A stretch of 64,000 nucleotides of DNA from Methyloceanibacter caenitepidi (GCF_000828475.1 NZ_AP014648.1:3305001-3369000), one strand, 5' to 3'. Positions 48,778 to 57,804 are shown, counted from the first letter of the stretch. The notes: generated by a model not told the origin, from the letters alone. Numbers and translations are program-made.

Positions 48778-49002
48778 AAACGGACCTTGAATGCGCGCGG
48801 GCGCGCGTTGCGGAAATTCAGCCTCAACGAGCGGCAGAAAGCCGCAAATCCATCCTATTAATTGGGGTTTCCGGGCAGGCCCCACGCCTTGTGCTGCCGA
48901 CACTATTGCTATAGGCAGGGCTCCTTCTCCCGCGGGCTTTGCTGAGAGCCTGAGCTGGGCTTAAGAAACCGGGCTGGGACAGCCCTATGGCATGTGGAAT
49001 CG

Positions 49003-49341
49003 ATGACATACGTCGTCACTGAATTATGCATTAAGTGCAAGTACACCGACTGTGTCGAGGTGTGCCCCGTGGACTGCTTCTACGAGGGCGAGAACATGTT
49101 GGTCATCCATCCTGACGAGTGCATCGACTGTGGCGTCTGCGAGCCGGAATGCCCGGCCGACGCCATCAAGCCGGACACGGAGCCGGATCTCGATAAGTGG
49201 CTCGATGTGAACCGGGACTACTCGGAGACTTGGCCGAACATCACCACCAAGAAGCCCGCGCCGCCGGATGCCGACAACTTTCTGACCGAGCCCAACAAGT
49301 TCGAGAAGTACTTCTCCGCGGAGCCCGGCGAAGGCGATTAG
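49003..49341 (+). CDS. fdxA: Ferredoxin FdxA, 3Fe-4S/4Fe-4S type
   Basis: This 112-residue seven-iron ferredoxin carries electrons in the cytoplasm. The cluster ligands are in [17 protein letters not shown] (3Fe-4S plus the last ligand of the other cluster) and [12 protein letters not shown]. The C-terminal 50 residues are the usual extension of the Azotobacter FdI-like type. The ATG at 49003 is the family start. It lies between the helicase/S4 pair and carD, its standard neighbourhood. Confidence 0.95.
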   Translation: MTYVVTELCIKCKYTDCVEVCPVDCFYEGENMLVIHPDECIDCGVCEPECPADAIKPDTEPDLDKWLDVNRDYSETWPNITTKKPAPPDADNFLTEPNKFEKYFSAEPGEGD

Positions 49342-49727
49342 GACCTGAATGGCCACTCTCGGACGCCGCCAAAAGGCGGCCTCGCGTTAACCTTTCGGTC
49401 AAAATGCCACAGGCACCGCCTTGAAATTGGCGGTGCTGCCGAAGCGCTCGACTTCCGATTAGGCGTTTTTTGTGATATGGTGTGTTCGAAATGGCGCAAA
49501 CTGTCGGCGCGTGAGGCACCAAGAGAGGCGAGCCGGTTGGGCGCGCTTTTTTTCTGAGCTTCGAAGGAGTTGAGCGGTCAGGCACCCCTGATCGAGCGCT
49601 TCCTTATTGTCAGCGAGACGCCCACTGGGCGAAGCCAGCGAACCCGTCGCTGCCCTTATTCGACGCAGACAAGCTCACGCGCCTAAGTTCCGATGCGCCC
49701 CACGACTTTCAACAGCGAGGCGAGCAT
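49342..49727. other. Intergenic region between fdxA and carD
   Basis: No gene is visible. It holds one short hairpin (49365-49380) just after fdxA and must carry the carD promoter and leader. Two T-runs (around 49465 and 49548) are present without an obvious stem. Confidence 0.45.
49365..49380 (+). terminator. Hairpin after fdxA
   Basis: Perfect six-base arms gccgcc and ggcggc around an AAAA loop, 24 bases after the fdxA stop. No T-run follows, so termination is uncertain. Confidence 0.35.
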
Positions 49728-50297
49728 ATGGCGGAAAAGAAGAGACCCCAGCAACGGAACGGATTTCGGACGAACGAGTACATCGTGTACCCCGCGCATG
49801 GCGTGGGCCGTATCATGTCGATCGAAGAGCAAGAGATCGCCGGTGCGAAGCTCGAGCTGTTCGTGATCAATTTCGACAAGGACAAGATGACCCTTCGGGT
49901 GCCGACCACGAAGCTCGAGAGCGTCGGCATGCGCAAGCTGTCCGAAGACAAGATCGTCAAGAAGGCCCTGATCACGCTCAAGGGCAAAGCCCGCGTGAAG
50001 CGCACCATGTGGTCGCGTCGCGCCCAGGAATACGAAGCCAAGATCAACTCAGGCGATCTGATTTCTATCGCCGAGGTGGTCCGCGACCTATACCGGTCCG
50101 AGGCTCAACCGGAGCAGTCCTACTCCGAGCGCCAGCTTTACGAAGCCGCCCTCGACCGCATGGCGCGTGAACTCGCCGCCGTCGAGAAGCTGGACGAGGA
50201 GAGCGCCGTCGCCAAGATCGACGACATCCTCGCGAAGTCGGCGCGCACGAACAAGGCCGCCGCAGAGGCTGCCGAGGCCGGGAAGGCTGCCGCGTAA
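49728..50297 (+). CDS. carD: CarD family transcription regulator
   Basis: This 189-residue protein has an N-terminal RNA-polymerase interaction domain like that of transcription-repair coupling factor (NEYIVYPAHGVGRIMSIEEQ, about residues 15-75) and a helical C-terminal DNA-contact domain (about 85-165), ending in an Ala/Lys-rich tail. CarD binds the RNAP beta subunit and stabilises the open promoter complex, notably at rRNA promoters. It has a GAGG ribosome site and a strong terminator after it. Confidence 0.94.
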   Translation: MAEKKRPQQRNGFRTNEYIVYPAHGVGRIMSIEEQEIAGAKLELFVINFDKDKMTLRVPTTKLESVGMRKLSEDKIVKKALITLKGKARVKRTMWSRRAQEYEAKINSGDLISIAEVVRDLYRSEAQPEQSYSERQLYEAALDRMARELAAVEKLDEESAVAKIDDILAKSARTNKAAAEAAEAGKAAA

Positions 50298-50325
50298 GGC
50301 AAGCGTCCCTGAGACAAGATGAGAC

Positions 50326-50352
50326 AAGGCCGGGCCTCGCGCCCGGCCTTTT
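50326..50352 (+). terminator. Rho-independent terminator after carD
   Basis: Perfect ten-base arms aaggccgggc and gcccggcctt around a five-base loop, ending in a short T-run. It lies 29 bases after the carD stop and faces the convergent nuclease-fold gene, so it may serve both directions. Confidence 0.8.
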
Positions 50353-50389
50353 CAATTGGAGCGGTTCGGCCGCGGCCCCGGAGGCGAGA

Positions 50390-51217
50390 TCAGCCGGAGC
50401 CAGGCGAAGGCTCCAGGATCTCAATTTCTTCCGGATGTGAAATCTCGATCATCGGGCCGTTCCACCACTCGACCCAGCCGCGCACGCGGATCCGCCGCCC
50501 CGGCAAGCTGAGAAGGTCGAGCCCCGCCGCTTCCAGAACCGGAAGCCGCTTGCGCTTGATGACCACGGTGAAATCCTCGCGCCAGTCTTCGGCGAAATTC
50601 ATGTAGACGCGCGTCTTCCCTTCGCCGATGCCCTGCACCTGCCCCTCGACGAGCTGGTAACTGTGACGGCGATAACCGAGCGATTTCGGCTCGTGCGCAT
50701 CGCGCACCTGATAGGTCAGCGAACGCCATATCCCGAGTCTTCCTTCCCGCGCCTGGGCCTCTGCCGCTAAGAGCGGCCCAAGGCAGGCGCTCATGTCGGG
50801 CTGGGCTGCGACACGGGCGAGACCTTGTCCCACCAGCTTCTCTTGAACCCATACCGGCTCACCGTCGCGGGTGAGGAACACCTGCGCCAGCAAACGCCCG
50901 TACCGGTCCTCCTGCCGCGCATCGAAATGGAGGCTGACCGAGGCGCCTTGCACGAGTTCGTTCAGCGCCTGCCGGGCTTGTGCCGCGAAAGGCCATGGGT
51001 CGGTGCCGTCCCAATCCGGCGGCGGCGCCGGCGCCAGCACGTCGAGCAGCCTCACCTCCCGGCCGTCCTCGAGTGCGAGCGTCTCCCCGTCGGAAACCGA
51101 GGCCACAGCCACCGTCTCGCCCGCGGGCAGATCGCACGTCTCTGCAGCCGCCTCGGACGCCGGCACGCCAAGACCAAGGGCAACGGCACCGCTGATCGCA
51201 AGGGTACGGATGCACAT
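50390..51217 (-). CDS. Exported thermonuclease (SNase)-fold protein with altered active site
   Basis: This 275-residue protein starts at the ATG at 51217 with a signal peptide (RTLAISGAVALGLGVPASEA, cleaved near AETC). A staphylococcal-nuclease-like OB fold covers about 30-150, with VSDGETLALEDGREVRLLDV and DRYGRLLAQVF. The usual IDAPE segment reads VLAPA here, so the calcium-site Asp and catalytic Glu appear replaced by Leu and Ala. It may therefore not cleave nucleic acid. The C-terminal half (about 170-275) is a further OB-like region. It converges on carD. Confidence 0.8.
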   Translation of the reverse strand: MCIRTLAISGAVALGLGVPASEAAAETCDLPAGETVAVASVSDGETLALEDGREVRLLDVLAPAPPPDWDGTDPWPFAAQARQALNELVQGASVSLHFDARQEDRYGRLLAQVFLTRDGEPVWVQEKLVGQGLARVAAQPDMSACLGPLLAAEAQAREGRLGIWRSLTYQVRDAHEPKSLGYRRHSYQLVEGQVQGIGEGKTRVYMNFAEDWREDFTVVIKRKRLPVLEAAGLDLLSLPGRRIRVRGWVEWWNGPMIEISHPEEIEILEPSPGSG

Positions 51218-51418
51218 GCCGCATTCTACGGAGCCCGCAGGCTCTCGAACAAGGCGCACGCATAGCACAAGCGCCCTCGGCAACGTCATCGACCGGTTGC
51301 CTTTGTCGAGTTCTTATTCGGTGTGGTGCCGCCGCTGACACAAAAGCTTTAATCTCGCTGGCGAGAGTTGTCGCTGAGCCGACGACCCCACCCAAACGAC
51401 GAACAACGAGTGAGCCCA

Positions 51419-52348
51419 ATGACCGACGATCGCGAAGAGACTGGCAGAAAGAGCATGAAGGACTGGGTCGCGGCCGAACTCGAAGAGACTCTCGACGAGA
51501 CGCTCGAAGCCGAACTCTCCGAGCCGATGCTGAGCGAGGAACTGCGGCAGATCTACAAAGAAGCCCATCCCAACGCGCTCGACCGGCGCATCTACCTCAA
51601 GAATCTCCTGCGGCTGCAGGCCGAGCTCATCAAGATGCAAAGCTGGGTCGAGGCGACCGGGGCCAAGGTTCTGATCCTCTTCGAGGGCCGCGACTCCGCC
51701 GGCAAGGGAGGCGTCATCAAGCGAATCACGCAGCGGCTCAATCCACGCACGGCCCGGGTTGTCGCGCTGCAAAAGCCCTCGGAGAAGGAGCGGACCCAGT
51801 GGTACTTCCAGCGCTACGTCCCGCACCTCCCCTCGGGCGGCGAGATCGTGCTGTTCGACCGCTCCTGGTACAACAGGGCCGGCGTCGAGCGCGTCATGGG
51901 GTTCGCAAGCGAGAACCAGGTCGAACGGTTCTTTCAAGACGTGCCGGAATTCGAACGCATGCTCGTACGTAACGGCATCATCGTCTTGAAGTACTGGCTC
52001 TCGATCACCGACGAGGAGCAGCAGCTCCGGTTCATGATCCGCATCCACGATCCCATGAAGCAGTGGAAGCTGTCACCGATGGACCTGCAGTCGCGCGTCC
52101 GCTGGGAGCAGTACACCAAGGCCAAGGAGGAGATGTTCGCGCGCACGAGCATTCCCGAAGCGCCGTGGTACATCGTGGAAGGCAACGACAAGAAGCGCGA
52201 ACGGCTCAATTGCATCGAGCACCTACTGTCGAAGATTCCTTACGAGGACGTGCCCTACGACAAGATCGAGTTGCCGGAGCGGGTCTTCAGCCCCGACTAC
52301 GACCGCAAGACACTGCCGCCCGAGCTCTACGTGCCGAAGATCTATTAG
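51419..52348 (+). CDS. ppk2: Polyphosphate kinase 2
   Basis: This 309-residue enzyme transfers phosphate between polyphosphate and nucleotides. It has a single P-loop kinase domain with LFEGRDSAGKGGVIKR (Walker A, about residue 88), the lid/Walker B region FDRSWYNRAGVERVMGF and a C-terminal SPDYDRKTLPPELYVP. One-domain length suggests PPK2 class I or III; the class cannot be settled here. The ATG at 51419 is preferred; the frame is open 17 codons upstream. Confidence 0.93.
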   Translation: MTDDREETGRKSMKDWVAAELEETLDETLEAELSEPMLSEELRQIYKEAHPNALDRRIYLKNLLRLQAELIKMQSWVEATGAKVLILFEGRDSAGKGGVIKRITQRLNPRTARVVALQKPSEKERTQWYFQRYVPHLPSGGEIVLFDRSWYNRAGVERVMGFASENQVERFFQDVPEFERMLVRNGIIVLKYWLSITDEEQQLRFMIRIHDPMKQWKLSPMDLQSRVRWEQYTKAKEEMFARTSIPEAPWYIVEGNDKKRERLNCIEHLLSKIPYEDVPYDKIELPERVFSPDYDRKTLPPELYVPKIY

Positions 52349-52383
52349 GAGAGCTTACGGAGCAGCGGACGCCGCGCGGCCCC

Positions 52384-53808
52384 TCAACTCACGCGGATGA
52401 AACCGGCGAGCCCCGACTTCTGGTGCTCGATCACATGGCAATGGAAAGCCCAATCGCCGGGGTTGTCGGCCACGAATCCGATGTCGATCGTCTCTTCCTT
52501 GTCCAGAACAACCGTGTCAGTCCAATTGGACGGCAGCACGCGCTTGTTCGACCGCAAGGGGCGGAACACCTGCCCGTGGAGATGAATCGGGTGCCGGTTC
52601 GGGCTCGAATTGCGTAGGCGCAACACATAGGCCTTGCCGAGCTCGAGCTCCGCGACCGGCGCGATCCCCTTGGCCGCGTCTCCCGGCCACGGCTTGCGGT
52701 CGATGGACCAGAACGTGTAGCCGAACGACCCGCAGAAGCCGTTATTGGGCTTGAGACCGTCCGGCGACCAGCCGAAGACCATCTCAACCACCTCCAGCCC
52801 CTTCGGATCGAAGTCCGGAACGTCGTTGGGCGGCAGCGGCTTCAACTCGTCGAGCGAACGGCCAAGGCTTGGCCCGGTCGCGCGCAGCGTCGCCAGCTTG
52901 CGCGTGCGCTGGAGGGACCGGTAGGTCACCGCGATCTCTTCGCCGTGCCTGTCCGGCATCCGCAGCGCCACGTCGAGCCGCTGACCCGGCGCAACAAGGA
53001 TAGGCTCCTCCGTCGTCGGCCAAGGCAACTCTTCGCGCAACGGATGACCGTCGGCGCCGATAATGCGTCCCTCCCCGCCCTCGAAGGTGAGCGGATAGAA
53101 GCGCGTGGTGTCGGTCGCGCCGAGGCGCAGGCGCACCAGCGAGCCGGCCGGATGCTCGTAGACCGGGTTCTGTTCCCAGTTCGCCGTCATCACCGTGCCG
53201 AACGTGCCGGCGCGCGCGGCCGCCCGCGCCGAATACAGCTGCATGAACTGATCGTCCTTGCCAATGCGAAAGTCGCGCAGGTTCAGGACCGTCTCCCCGT
53301 CGAACCCTGGCTCCTCCGTTTCGGCGACGACGATGATCCCGGTGAGCCCGCGCGCGATCTGCTCCATGGTGCGGCAATGGGGGTGATACCAGTAAACCCC
53401 GGCATCTTTCGGCGTGTAGGCGTAACGCCACGTCTCGCCCTTTTGGATCGGGAACTGCGTGAGATAAGGAACGCCGTCCATCTCGTTGGGCACACGCAGA
53501 CCATGCCAGTGGACCGTCGTGGCCTCGTCCAGCGTGTTGGTCACATCGATCGCGAACGGCTCCCCCTGCCGCATGCGCAAGACGGGCGGCGGCGCGTCGG
53601 GAAAGACGCTGACCATGTTGTCCGTCACCGCGTCGCGCAGACGGTAACGCGCCGTTTGGATTCGCAACGCGGGCGGCGTCGCCTCGGCGGACGCATTCCC
53701 GGCAGACTTGGCGAGCGTCGAAACCCCTACCGGGAGCGCTAGACCAGCCGCCCCGCCGCCGGCCAGCGCCAGGAACGACCGGCGATCCATCTTCGGGCCC
53801 TTTTTCAT
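52384..53808 (-). CDS. Tat-exported multicopper oxidase
   Basis: This 474-residue periplasmic oxidase has a twin-arginine-type signal (DRRSFLALAGGGAAG, about 8-22) and three cupredoxin domains. All copper-site motifs are present: HWHGL, WYHPHCRTMEQI, HPIHLHGQVF and HCHVIEHQKSGL. It lacks the Met-rich insert typical of the CueO copper-tolerance type, so the substrate (copper, manganese or a phenol) is open. It stands alone, with tRNA-Arg and exported-protein genes upstream. Confidence 0.9.
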   Translation of the reverse strand: MKKGPKMDRRSFLALAGGGAAGLALPVGVSTLAKSAGNASAEATPPALRIQTARYRLRDAVTDNMVSVFPDAPPPVLRMRQGEPFAIDVTNTLDEATTVHWHGLRVPNEMDGVPYLTQFPIQKGETWRYAYTPKDAGVYWYHPHCRTMEQIARGLTGIIVVAETEEPGFDGETVLNLRDFRIGKDDQFMQLYSARAAARAGTFGTVMTANWEQNPVYEHPAGSLVRLRLGATDTTRFYPLTFEGGEGRIIGADGHPLREELPWPTTEEPILVAPGQRLDVALRMPDRHGEEIAVTYRSLQRTRKLATLRATGPSLGRSLDELKPLPPNDVPDFDPKGLEVVEMVFGWSPDGLKPNNGFCGSFGYTFWSIDRKPWPGDAAKGIAPVAELELGKAYVLRLRNSSPNRHPIHLHGQVFRPLRSNKRVLPSNWTDTVVLDKEETIDIGFVADNPGDWAFHCHVIEHQKSGLAGFIRVS

Positions 53809-53979
53809 TAGAATATTTCCAATATTTTCAATGCCCTATGCGAAACCCTACGCGCTCAAACCGCATGCTTCCAGGGGGAGATGCGACCTGAAAGCCGCGT
53901 CACGTTGTCTTGTGCGGGGAGCGAGAGCGCGGCCGACGGGCTGGCGAAATCCGAGGCTACGGTGTAGCAACGACAGCGG

Positions 53980-54056
53980 GACCCCGTAGCTCAGTAGGAT
54001 AGAGCATCAGATTCCTAATCTGAGGGTCGCAGGTTCGAATCCTGCCGGGGTCACCA
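53980..54056 (+). tRNA. tRNA-Arg (anticodon CCT)
   Basis: A full cloverleaf is readable: acceptor gaccccg/cggggtc, D arm gctc/gagc, anticodon arm tcaga/tctga with loop ttcctaa (anticodon CCT at 54014-54016), T arm gcagg/cctgc with ttcgaat, discriminator A, and an encoded CCA end. It decodes AGG (arginine). Confidence 0.96.
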
Positions 54057-54258
54057 GCCAAGACACCATCTCGCGTCTCGGCGCGCATGACGGAACGTGG
54101 TCCGCCGCGTGAAGCGGAGAATGAGGCCGCAGCGGACTACACGCGCCCGCTCCGTGCTAGAGAGCAGGCGCGTGCCGAAGTCAGACAGTCGTCTTGAGTT
54201 GCGACCCGATCGTGAGCACAGGCAAAGCGTAGCTTCAAAGCCTACCTTTCCTTGCGCC

Positions 54259-55047
54259 CTACTTCTTCGCTTGAGCCTTGTCCCAGGCTGAGGTGGCGTC
54301 CTTGATCATCCCGTCGAAGCTGCCGTCCGTGGTCAAGTCCGTGACTCCCTGGCCAAAGCCCTCGGCCAACGACCGGCAAGGCGACTTCTTGGAGAACGCA
54401 ACGAACATCTCAGCGGTCAGCAGCGCCTGGTCGAGCGGGACGACTTTGTCCTTCAGCCCGTCCTTTGCCGCCTCGGCGGTTCCGGGATAGTACCCCGCGA
54501 TCAAATAGTCGGCCTTTCCCGACATAAGCATCTCGAAGGCTTCTCCGATGCCGTCCGCGCGTGTGACATCGAGTTTATCCTTCATGAAGGCATCGAACTC
54601 GTTGCCGTAGCTCTCGCCCTTGTTCGTCACGCCCTTCTTGCCGACCAGATCGTTCTTGTCTTTGAAAGGGAACTGCTTCCCCTTGACCACAAAGACCGCC
54701 ACGTCGTCGTACATGAATGCGGGTTGGACGTAGTCGAGAAAACCGGCACGCTCGTCGTTGTAGTAAATGCCGAAGATGAGATCGGCCTTGCCGTCGCGCG
54801 TAGCAGCTTGCGCTTCTTCCCAGGTGCCCATGTATTTCGACGTGAGTGGCACCTTGAGGGTCTTGGCGATCGCCGCGACGAGCTCTGGAGCAGCGCCGGC
54901 GATGTTGTCGCCGTCCTTAAATGCGATGACCGGATAGGCCGGATGGCCGGTGGCCGTAATCCTGGTGCAGCTTTCGTCCGCAAAGGCATTGCTGCAGGCA
55001 AGTCCAAGGGCGGCGCTAATAGCGAAACAAGCAAATTTGTTCATCAT
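54259..55047 (-). CDS. Periplasmic amino-acid-type substrate-binding protein, orphan
   Basis: This 262-residue protein has a signal peptide (about 1-23, CFAISAALGLACSNAFA) and the SBP family 3 fold (GHPAYPVIAFKDGDNIAGA, then MGTWEEAQAATRDGKADLIFGIYYNDERAGFLDY). The mature protein begins DESCTRI and has a second cysteine near the end (KKSPCRSLAEGF). No permease or ATPase gene is next to it, so it may serve a distant transporter or act as a receptor. It probably lies in one run with the Cys-rich gene nine bases upstream. Confidence 0.85.
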   Translation of the reverse strand: MMNKFACFAISAALGLACSNAFADESCTRITATGHPAYPVIAFKDGDNIAGAAPELVAAIAKTLKVPLTSKYMGTWEEAQAATRDGKADLIFGIYYNDERAGFLDYVQPAFMYDDVAVFVVKGKQFPFKDKNDLVGKKGVTNKGESYGNEFDAFMKDKLDVTRADGIGEAFEMLMSGKADYLIAGYYPGTAEAAKDGLKDKVVPLDQALLTAEMFVAFSKKSPCRSLAEGFGQGVTDLTTDGSFDGMIKDATSAWDKAQAKK

Positions 55048-55056
55048 TGAAACCCT

Positions 55057-55353
55057 CTAACGACCCATCTGTGCCTTGATGCGATCCACCTCGGCTTGAG
55101 AAATCTTTCCAGCCCGAACCAGTGCTTTGACGCACGCTGGCGACAAGCTCGGACCTGCCTTCTTCATGCAAAGATTGAGCGCCGAAGTTTGCAGCCCGTA
55201 CTCGCCGCAGAATTTCTTGTAGTCGTTGACGCAATACGTCTCCATGTCCTTGGAGATATTGCCGGCTTGTGCCCATGCCACCGACGGGGTCGCTCCCCCG
55301 ACACACGCGAGCACGGAAAGCGCGATCGCCGATCTCGAACCTTTGAACGTCAT
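55057..55353 (-). CDS. Small exported Cys-rich protein
   Basis: This 98-residue protein has a strong AGGAGG site, a signal peptide (about 1-29, ending VAWAQA) and a mature part of about 69 residues with four cysteines spaced C-x7-C-x12-C-x11-C. The pattern, with an acidic residue and KKFC, resembles the Cys-rich repeat found in the eukaryotic Golgi protein GLG1 and in some bacterial proteins. Two disulfides are likely in the periplasm. The function is unknown. It precedes the orphan binding-protein gene by nine bases and may work with it. Confidence 0.75.
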   Translation of the reverse strand: MTFKGSRSAIALSVLACVGGATPSVAWAQAGNISKDMETYCVNDYKKFCGEYGLQTSALNLCMKKAGPSLSPACVKALVRAGKISQAEVDRIKAQMGR

Positions 55354-55517
55354 CCACCGCCTCCTCTTGGTTTGTCCCTACGGTATGCAGTGCCAACTAG
55401 GGCCGTTTGTGGGCGATGCCCCCATTCCGAGACGGCTTGCGGAAATCTTGCTCGTGCAGAGATCTCGCCCCGGAGAGACATGGCGAGATGCGGCCAGCTT
55501 CGAGAGCGAAGCGTCAG

Positions 55518-55922
55518 CTACTCGACAGCGTTCTGGATCGCCGCCTGGACGGCGGCGTCGGGCTTGCCGAGCCAGCGGCGCTTGCCGTCGTCGATCAGAA
55601 GTCCCCATGCCTGCCGCGCGTCGGGCGCGAACAGCGCATAAACTTCGTTCCCGCCGCAATTGTGCGGCTCGCAGATCCAACCGAGCGTATAGGGCTGCCC
55701 CGCCACCGGAATCGTCTTCACCGGCGCGGCGACGGCGCCTTGCGTCTTGGTGAAGGTATTGACCCACGCCGGCAGCTTTTCGCCCGCGACCATCGCTTTC
55801 CAAGCTTCGAGATAGGCCGGCTGTTGCTCCATCAGATCGGGTAGATACGGCTCCTCCGGGGCCTGCGCCATCGCCGGCGCGGCTCCAAGCAGGACAAAAG
55901 CAAGCAGGATTCTCGCAAGCAT
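55518..55922 (-). CDS. Ivy-type lysozyme inhibitor
   Basis: This 134-residue periplasmic protein has a signal peptide (about 1-19) and an Ivy-like fold. The inhibitory loop of Ivy (CKPHDC in E. coli) appears as CEPHNC in GWICEPHNCGGNEVYALF. The family blocks C-type lysozymes and protects peptidoglycan. A GAGG ribosome site precedes the ATG. It lies upstream of the Cys-rich gene on the same strand with a 164-base gap. Confidence 0.8.
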   Translation of the reverse strand: MLARILLAFVLLGAAPAMAQAPEEPYLPDLMEQQPAYLEAWKAMVAGEKLPAWVNTFTKTQGAVAAPVKTIPVAGQPYTLGWICEPHNCGGNEVYALFAPDARQAWGLLIDDGKRRWLGKPDAAVQAAIQNAVE

Positions 55923-56091
55923 CGATTTTACCTCAACGAAGAAAGGGCGCCGACCTTAGCATGCGCCCCCTGAAGTAGAAGCACCGGCCAGACCCACGCG
56001 GATCATTCTGGTATGGCAAGACTTCGGTTTAGGCCGGCGACGGCACCGTACGCGGATGGAGCGGCGTACTGCGTGGCATAAAGAGGGCGTG

Positions 56092-57804
56092 ATGGACGAC
56101 AGCACAGAACAAGACGAGGCCCACAGGCGGCGCGCCCAGGCACGCATCATTGCGCCCGTCCGCGATACGCTGCGCCGCGCCGCGTTGCTCGCGGTGGCCG
56201 CCGGACTCATCTGGCCGCTTCAGGCCGCACTGATCGCGTGGGTCATCTCGATCTGGGTGACGAGCGGGGGCTCGGACACAGGGGCGGCGGATAACGCGCT
56301 CCTGGCAATCGCAGGCTTCGTCGCACTCGGCGTCATACGGGCCGGTCTCGACCGCCTGTCGGGCCGGCTCCTTTTTGACGCCGCCGACCGCACTATCGCC
56401 CGGGAACGGGCGATCTTGATCCGGCGTGAGGCCCGTAACCCGTCCGAGGCCGGATCGGCCGAAGTCTCGGCGCTCGCCGTGCAGAAGCTGCCCCTGCTCC
56501 AGGCATGGGTGACGCGCTACCACGTCGCCATGATGCGCACGGCGGTCCTGCCCCTGGCGCTTGCGGTGCTCGCCTTCACCATATCCTGGGCTGCCGCCCT
56601 GATCCTGCTGATCTCGGGGCCGCTGATCCCGATGTTCATGGCGCTGGTCGGCATGGCGGCGGAAGACGCCTCTCGCCAGCAGATGCGCGAGATCGGCTCA
56701 ATGAACGACATGCTGATGGAGCGGCTGTCGGCCATGCTCGACATCCGCCTGCTGGGCGCCACGAAACGGGCGGCCCGCGATTTCGAGACGCGCGCCGAGA
56801 GCTTGCGAGAGAAAAGCATGGCGGTGCTGCGCATCGCCTTCCTCTCCTCGACGGTGCTCGAACTGTTCGCGGCCATCGGCGTGGCGATGATGGCGGTCTT
56901 TGTGGGCTTTTCGCTCCTTGGCGAACTGAACTTCGGCACCTGGGGCACGCCCCTCAGCTTGCGGGAGGGGATATTCCTGCTCCTGATCGCGCCGGAATTC
57001 TTCCAGCCCATGCGGGACCTTGCCGCCGCTTGGCACGACCGTGCCGCCGGCTACGCGGTCGTCGCCGACCTCGACGCCCTCGACGAAGCCGAGCGCGTGG
57101 CCTTGGTGGGCACGGGCGCGCGCGCCGCTCCCCTCGAAGGACAGGCCACCGTCGCTGTGTCCAAAGCGGTCGCCGCGCTGCCCGGCCGCGCGCTTCCCCT
57201 CCCCGACCTCCAGCTGAAGGCCGGAGAGTCCGTCGCGCTGACCGGCCCCAGCGGATCGGGCAAGACGACGGCGCTCGCAAGCATTGCCGGGCTCGTGCCG
57301 CTGGATGCGGGCGCCATCACGGTCTGCGGGCACACGCTCGATGCCCAGACGGCGGATGCCTGGCGCGCACGCCTGTCGCTGATCCCTCAGCGGCCGCATT
57401 TTCCCGACGAAACACTTCGTGTTTGGCTCGATCCTGAAGACACGGGGCGCGATCCGTCGCCCGCCCTCGACATCGCCGGCGCGCGCGATGTCGTCGAACG
57501 ATTGCCCCATGGACTCGCCACGACGCTTGGCGAGACGGGCGGCGGCGTGTCGGGCGGCGAAGCGCGCCGTTTGATGATCGCGCGCGCGGCCCTCGACGAC
57601 AGCAACGTGATCCTCGCCGACGAACCGACGGCAGACCTCGACGCAGAGACCGCCAAGCGCATCATCGAGGCCCTGGTACGGCTGAAGGACCAAGGCCGGA
57701 CGCTGATTGTCGCCACCCACGACCCCGCGCTGGCCGCCGCTATGGACCGACAAGTGCATTTGCCTCTGATGCACGCACCCTTCGCATCCGAGGGGGCTTC
57801 ATGA
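56092..57804 (+). CDS. cydD: Thiol reductant ABC exporter subunit CydD
   Basis: This 570-residue half-transporter, with CydC, exports glutathione/cysteine (and affects haem) to the periplasm, which is needed to assemble cytochrome bd. Six membrane helices (about 25-315) are followed by an ABC domain with Walker A TGPSGSGKTTAL (about 385), the signature GGGVSGGEARRL and Walker B VILADEPTADLD. The ATG at 56092 has an AGAGGG site. Its end overlaps cydC by four bases (ATGA). Confidence 0.93.
   Translation: MDDSTEQDEAHRRRAQARIIAPVRDTLRRAALLAVAAGLIWPLQAALIAWVISIWVTSGGSDTGAADNALLAIAGFVALGVIRAGLDRLSGRLLFDAADRTIARERAILIRREARNPSEAGSAEVSALAVQKLPLLQAWVTRYHVAMMRTAVLPLALAVLAFTISWAAALILLISGPLIPMFMALVGMAAEDASRQQMREIGSMNDMLMERLSAMLDIRLLGATKRAARDFETRAESLREKSMAVLRIAFLSSTVLELFAAIGVAMMAVFVGFSLLGELNFGTWGTPLSLREGIFLLLIAPEFFQPMRDLAAAWHDRAAGYAVVADLDALDEAERVALVGTGARAAPLEGQATVAVSKAVAALPGRALPLPDLQLKAGESVALTGPSGSGKTTALASIAGLVPLDAGAITVCGHTLDAQTADAWRARLSLIPQRPHFPDETLRVWLDPEDTGRDPSPALDIAGARDVVERLPHGLATTLGETGGGVSGGEARRLMIARAALDDSNVILADEPTADLDAETAKRIIEALVRLKDQGRTLIVATHDPALAAAMDRQVHLPLMHAPFASEGAS

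Noticed and set aside
53980..54056. Integration site with duplicated tRNA 3' end
   Set aside because: I looked for a second copy of the T-arm and acceptor end downstream and upstream within the window and saw none; no integrase gene is present either.
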